In this document: in pieces, positions 59,449 to 64,000 of the stretch | Position numbering within the stretch: position 1 is the stretch's first letter | Layout of the letters: every line of letters begins with the position of its first letter | Source of the DNA: Cordia subcordata | Lineage: Eukaryota; Streptophyta; Magnoliopsida; Boraginales; Cordiaceae | DNA length: 64,000 nucleotides | Reading direction: 5' to 3' | NCBI GenBank assembly: GCA_028554755.1 | Contig: JAPTOF010000002.1 | Span: forward strand, 15,687,001-15,751,000 | Notes under the pieces: generated by a model | The model's database searches: none | The model's input: the letters and a program-made list of their open reading frames with translations, nothing else | What the model was told of the DNA's origin: nothing | Made by a program: the position numbers and the translations under genes

Positions 59449-61950
59449 TTATGTACTAGAACCAACTCCTTGTTGAGATGAAGATGTTGATCCCCCAGTT
59501 GGACATCTCCTCATATTATGCCCTGGCTGCCCACATAGCCCACAACGAATTTGATTACTTCCTTCAATAAGATCCATTTCATTACGAATTCGTTGTGCTT
59601 TCGGTCTTACTTTCTGTCGTTTTAGGTGCTTTGGTGCTTTTACTTGAACATCAACGATTGACCAGTAATCTTCGTGAACAGGAGGCATTAACTGGTGTGA
59701 GTAGCAGTGGGAGTAGTTATCAATTCTATACCATTTGTCAACAAATTGTTTATAATCCAAGTGAATATGACCACAAATCTTCAATGCATGAGAACATGGA
59801 ATGCGATAGCATTGCCATTTGCCACATGTGCATGTCCTATCCCTTAATTTGACAAGGTGTCTATTTCCACCTCTTGTCCCAACTGCTCTAATCATCACCT
59901 CAAAAATTCGCTCAGCATAGTTGATAACAATAATAGTGTGGCCCCCAGCTTCTTGACTCCATTTGTTCAGAATTTTGTTTGCATAGGGGGTGAACTCATC
60001 AAGGGCCTCTACACCATTCCTTGCCACTCGTCTTCGCTGCTCAAAGTATTTAATGCAACGATAAAGCAAAGCGCGAACCATTGATGTAATAGGCAAACCC
60101 CGTATTCCTATCAACACAGCGTTGAAGCACTCATTCATGTTTGTCGTTGATTGTCCAAAGCGTATATTACTATCATGCGCCAATGTCCACTTTTCTTTTG
60201 GAATATCATCGAAGAAAGTCATAGCATCAGGCTTCAGTAAGTTTATTTGAGCCATGTATTTCTCATATTTTCGATCTTGCAACTGTAAACCAACCAATAT
60301 AACCAACTTTTTCAGGCGAAGACTCTTGTGCACCGATCTAAAATTGCTTGCTACATGCAACAAGCAATATCGATGGTAGTTTTCTGACCACCCTACTTGT
60401 TGACTTCTCACAGCAGCTAATATACCAGGATGGCGATTAGATAACAGGCATACCTCTTCCCTGTCTTTAACAACCTCGTGACGCAAACATATCAAGAACT
60501 ATGACCAGTTAGATGTGTCTTCCTTTTCCACAACAGCAAAGGCAAGTGGCAAGATATGATTGTCGCCATCCATAGTAGTTGCAATTAACAATTTACCCTT
60601 GTATTTTTCATAACAAGTGTGTTCCATCCACACTTATAATAGGACGACAATATTTAAATGTCTCAATGCATGCACCAAAAGCCCAAAAAGCCCGCTTAAA
60701 AACGTGTGGTAACTCAATTCCGTCCACTTCCCTTGTCTCCGTGTTGTAAAAGAATTGAGTTCCAGGGTTGTCATTTATCACAGCTGCCATAAAATGAATC
60801 AACTGCTGATACGATTCAGACCAAGACCTATACACATTCTTGATTGCTTTTTTCTTTCCATCCCAAACCCTTTTCATTTTCACAGAATAACCAAAAGTAT
60901 CCAATAAATGACGATGTAAAGTTGCCCCTGGAGTGGCTGGATTTGTCTCAATGTGGCCTCGAATTGTTCTAGCAATCAAGCTCACATCCAAGTTTGGGTG
61001 ATCAGAATCAAATGATGCAAACACACAAGTGTGAGGACCCACGTATCGGGTAACCTCAAAAACACCTGTCTTCTTTTGCTTTAACCGAAGTCTCCATTTA
61101 CATCCACTGTTCTCATGTAGTCTACATCTAAGATCCCATGCATCACGTGTGGACTTATGGACCATAAATGCCCAATGATTAGCAATATGTCATCGCTTGA
61201 TTATGTCCATTGCTTCTCCTTTCGTTGCAAACACTTGCTTTATGTAGAATTCTTGCTGAAGTCCCCAGTTAGTTGCTGGAATAATGGAGCGATTATCCAT
61301 CTCCACGTACATACCACTCGAATCAAAATTAGTGAAAAAACTCGGAACATTTGATTCTTCACGAACATTTGAAGAACTAGATGCAGAATCAGAAATGTCA
61401 AGAGGACCAGGTGCAGCACCAGGAATGACTGGAGGAACACACTTATATTCTTCTAGTCCATGTTCTTGTTCTGCCATTAGAGCAAAATCATCATCATGAA
61501 GATCAAGGTTGATATCATTCTGGTCAAGTATTTCATTCTTTCTTTTAAGAGCTTCATCCAAATCATGGTTAATCACATTCTCATCTTCAATCATGATCGG
61601 CATACCAACATCATAGTTCGATTCTGATTCTGATTCCAGAGGGATGATTTTCAAATACAATTCAATCGGTACGCCCATACCTAACCTTTTTACTGTATCA
61701 AACATAAGAGTTACGACATCATCATTAGCCACGGGGATAACATAATAGCAAGGATTCATTTGACCCGGTCCTGTCGTATATTTTTATAAAGGATCTCTAT
61801 CTTGTGAGTTGACACATCAACTTGTAGATCATTGCATAGATGAGTATACAATTCGGCAAAAGTCAACATACAATACACATGAATAACCCTCGAAGGAATT
61901 CTAGGCAGATAATACACCCCATTGGAATCCCAACATATCTCTCCATTCAT
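59449..61950 (-). pseudogene. Mutator-like (MULE) transposase, decayed
   Basis: From MNGEICWDSNGVYYLP (61950) the frame reads an N-terminal PB1-like region, an acidic linker, a DNA-binding CRLHENSGCKWRLRL block and GPHTCVF. The catalytic part follows: SVDGTHL (first Asp) and LLSNRHPGI, where the second Asp is Asn (AAT at 60436-60438). NMNECFN (Glu) comes later, then a SWIM finger (CTCGKWQCYRIPCSH) and a CCHC knuckle (CGLCGQPGHNMRRC). Stops at 61190-61192 and 60499-60501 (Trp expected in WSWFL) and 1-base frameshifts near 61757 and 60610 disable it. At about 830 residues restored length it is a normal MULE. It has no introns. Clear terminal inverted repeats were not found. Confidence 0.9.
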
Positions 61951-62076
61951 GTATTAAAAGATAGTAAATAAGTCAGCCATTACAACCTGAATCAAATAAC
62001 ATGTTATTCAAATTCATAAAAATAAACTGTAGAATAAAATCAATGCTATAATATTAGTAGCAATAGAGAAGAAAGA

Positions 62077-62153
62077 TGAACCCTAAAACGAGACGGCCCA
62101 TCTTTCCAATTTTTCAATTTTTATTACTCCATTTTTTCAAATTTTCAGCTAAA

Positions 62154-62204
<51 letters not shown>

Positions 62205-62300
62205 CCCTAAAACGAGACGGCCCATCTTTCCAATTTTTCAATTTTTATTACTCCATTTTTTCAATTTTTCAGCTAAAGTGTGTGTGTATATATATATACT
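62077..62300. repeat. Direct duplication (period 124 bp) with (TA)n
   Basis: About 80 bp (TGAACCCTAAAACGAGACGG...CAGCTAAAGTGT) occurs at 62077 and 62201 with about one difference. Each copy is followed by a (TA)n or (TG/TA)n run. The unit is recent. Confidence 0.93.
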
Positions 62301-62692
62301 TTTTCATTGAATTGATTCTATATTGAAGACTACAAATTCAGAGATTGTTCTAGTTGAATTAATAACATACATTTTGACTATTATATTGATAATATCTATC
62401 AATGATAGAAATTAGTCAACTTTTTAGATTTAAAATGCCAATAAATGTAACACATTTCTTTTGGAATTAATTAGAATTGAAATTCTATGTGAATTATTGC
62501 ATTTCCATTTCCAACCTTTGACAAAATGACCCTGACCATAGTCTAAATTTTATCCTCGAGTAAATAATGTTGCTTGTCATATTCTCATTGACTAGAATTT
62601 TACAAGTTAATAACACAGATTTCTCTTTTTTATCATATAATTGAAAATGTCATCCTCAATAGGAGCCACCAAAAAAGGCAACCATTTAATTG

Positions 62693-62727
<35 letters not shown>

Positions 62728-62884
62728 CTTGCTGAACTTTAGATTGCACTGGCACACTAAACAAAATGAAATAATTCAATTTCCAAGGAAAAAGCAGTTT
62801 CACGTACAGAAGACATCAAGATTAGGATCCTCAACTATTAGAAGATTTTAAATGAAAACTTAAAAGCTTGCTGCTAGACCCAAG

Positions 62885-62942
<58 letters not shown>

Positions 62943-63057
62943 TTTATAATATCTTTAAGGGGGAAAAAACAAGAATCCTAAATTTAACTCGCAATCAATC
63001 AATCTTTTATTAGATAAAGTATATTTGTATAAGGCCTGTTCACATTGATTTTTTTTA

Positions 63058-63092
<35 letters not shown>

Positions 63093-63548
63093 ACCATGAG
63101 CATTCAATTTAAATTTTATGAAAAAGTAAAATTAAAAAAATACAATAGAAGTCAAGATTTTAACCTATCAAAAAATATATTTTTCCTTAGCTTCTCAATA
63201 TATTCATGAGAAGTCCAAGCCAAAGCCAAAGCCAAAGAAGGTGGTCACAGTCGCAGTTGAGCACCAAATGTATGCTTCATCTTGCCTCTAGTCCTAATTT
63301 TGCAAGTTGTTTTCTCTCAGAAAATAAGTTAAGCTTTTCTAATAATAGACGCGTCGTTTTTCTTCTAATTATTAATATATATGAGAACATGTGTGTACAT
63401 AAGTATATAATTTTTCTTGATCAATTCGAATATCATCTTTTTATATACTCCATTCATCCGAATCAATTTTTATGATTTGCCCAAAATGATTTTTGTAGTT
63501 TTGTGTGCATCTTGTAAATTATTAATTTATATTTTTGCTATTTTATGG

Positions 63549-63593
<45 letters not shown>

Positions 63594-64000
63594 CACACAC
63601 TTCAAAGTATACATAAGAGAGAGAAAGTGCTTACCTTTTCTAAGAAGGACCACAACAATAGCGACTTTTTTTTTTCCTTTGTTTCAAAGTAGGACGACAC
63701 AGACTTTGGCTTTTTCCCTTTTTCTTTTTTTCCCTTTGTTTCAAAGTAGCATGACAAAGACTTTGGCTTCCTCCTTTTTTTTTTATGCAGGACCACTTTT
63801 GCTTATTTTTGACCGACACACATTAGCATTATGTGGGCTAGCTGGCATAGTTTATCTCACAGCATCTTCGGACTTTCAAGATACGAACTTCAAATGCGGA
63901 AGTTGAACATACAAATTTCGTCTTCGGGTCTTCAACACACGAATTAAAGTAACTCCACGTCACTCCAATCTTGGCCGATTTGAAGCTAACATGAACTCTA
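62301..64000. other. Microsatellite-rich terminal region
   Basis: (TA)n runs lie at about 62692-62717, 62888-62918 (followed by (TG)n), 63062-63089 and 63555-63583 (followed by (CA)n). 63655-63790 is T-rich with a duplicated CAAAGTAGnA(C/T)GACA(C/A)AGACTTTGGCTT segment. No gene is recognised. 63870-63945 repeats AACACACGAA-type motifs seen at 55.9 kb. Confidence 0.7.

Noticed and set aside
63535..63906. 123-aa plus-strand ORF near the window end
   Set aside because: It starts inside a (TA)n/(CA)n microsatellite and runs through a duplicated T-rich stretch. No protein-like conservation is visible.

Overview
This is a plant nuclear window. It is AT-rich, with long introns, GT-AG splice sites, dense nested LTR retrotransposons, Mutator-like (MULE) transposases, MITEs and tRNA-derived SINEs. 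The gene families (RanBPM/CTLH, an At4g06598-type bZIP, MAIN-like plant mobile domain) point to a flowering plant, most likely a dicot. I cannot name the species.

Layout. 1-5573 is a damaged left copy of a segmental duplication: flank 1-3233, then a truncated RanBPM gene copy at 3258-5511. A Ty1/copia element follows (5574 to about 7970, minus strand). 8-28 kb is a transposon graveyard: a copia RT fragment, an internally deleted Athila-like Ty3/gypsy element (11496-16226) with a copia-type solo LTR nested in its 5' LTR, a gypsy solo LTR with a perfect 5-bp target duplication (17039-18714), a Tat-type LTR/PBS/gag remnant, and a MULE remnant. 28147-31379 is the right copy of the duplicated flank. 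It leads into the intact RanBPM gene (31488-41372, ten exons, 461 aa). Three TTA-flanked MITEs follow at 42.0-46.8 kb. The bZIP gene is at 45936-49256 (four coding exons, 291 aa, with an optional in-frame upstream exon). Converging on it from the minus strand is a five-exon gene for a 771-aa protein I cannot assign to a function (50986-55622). 57-62 kb holds a decayed unit, all on the minus strand, of a MULE transposase followed by a MAIN-like plant-mobile-domain gene. The last 2 kb is rich in (TA)n microsatellites.

Most interesting signals. (1) The truncated RanBPM copy has a constant 28317-bp offset and only about three substitutions over 2.25 kb relative to the intact gene, whereas its upstream flank differs by about 5-6% plus indels. 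The left edge of the near-identical tract is a 24-bp filler copied from sequence 26-60 bp downstream. The right edge is a 6-bp microhomology leading into about 62 bp of an older, about 6% diverged copy of the same intron. This reads as a break-repair or gene-conversion patch over an old duplicate. (2) The MULE/MAIN-like unit is inactivated mainly by changes explicable as C-to-T transitions, including an Asp-to-Asn change at a catalytic position. (3) Two unrelated LTR families carry arrays of a GGTCGACCGG-like motif upstream of their TATA boxes. (4) The bZIP lacks the canonical basic-region Asn, and an upstream in-frame exon could add a hydrophobic N-terminus. No clearly new multi-gene system is present; the novelty is in repair history, transposon biology and one uncharacterised gene.
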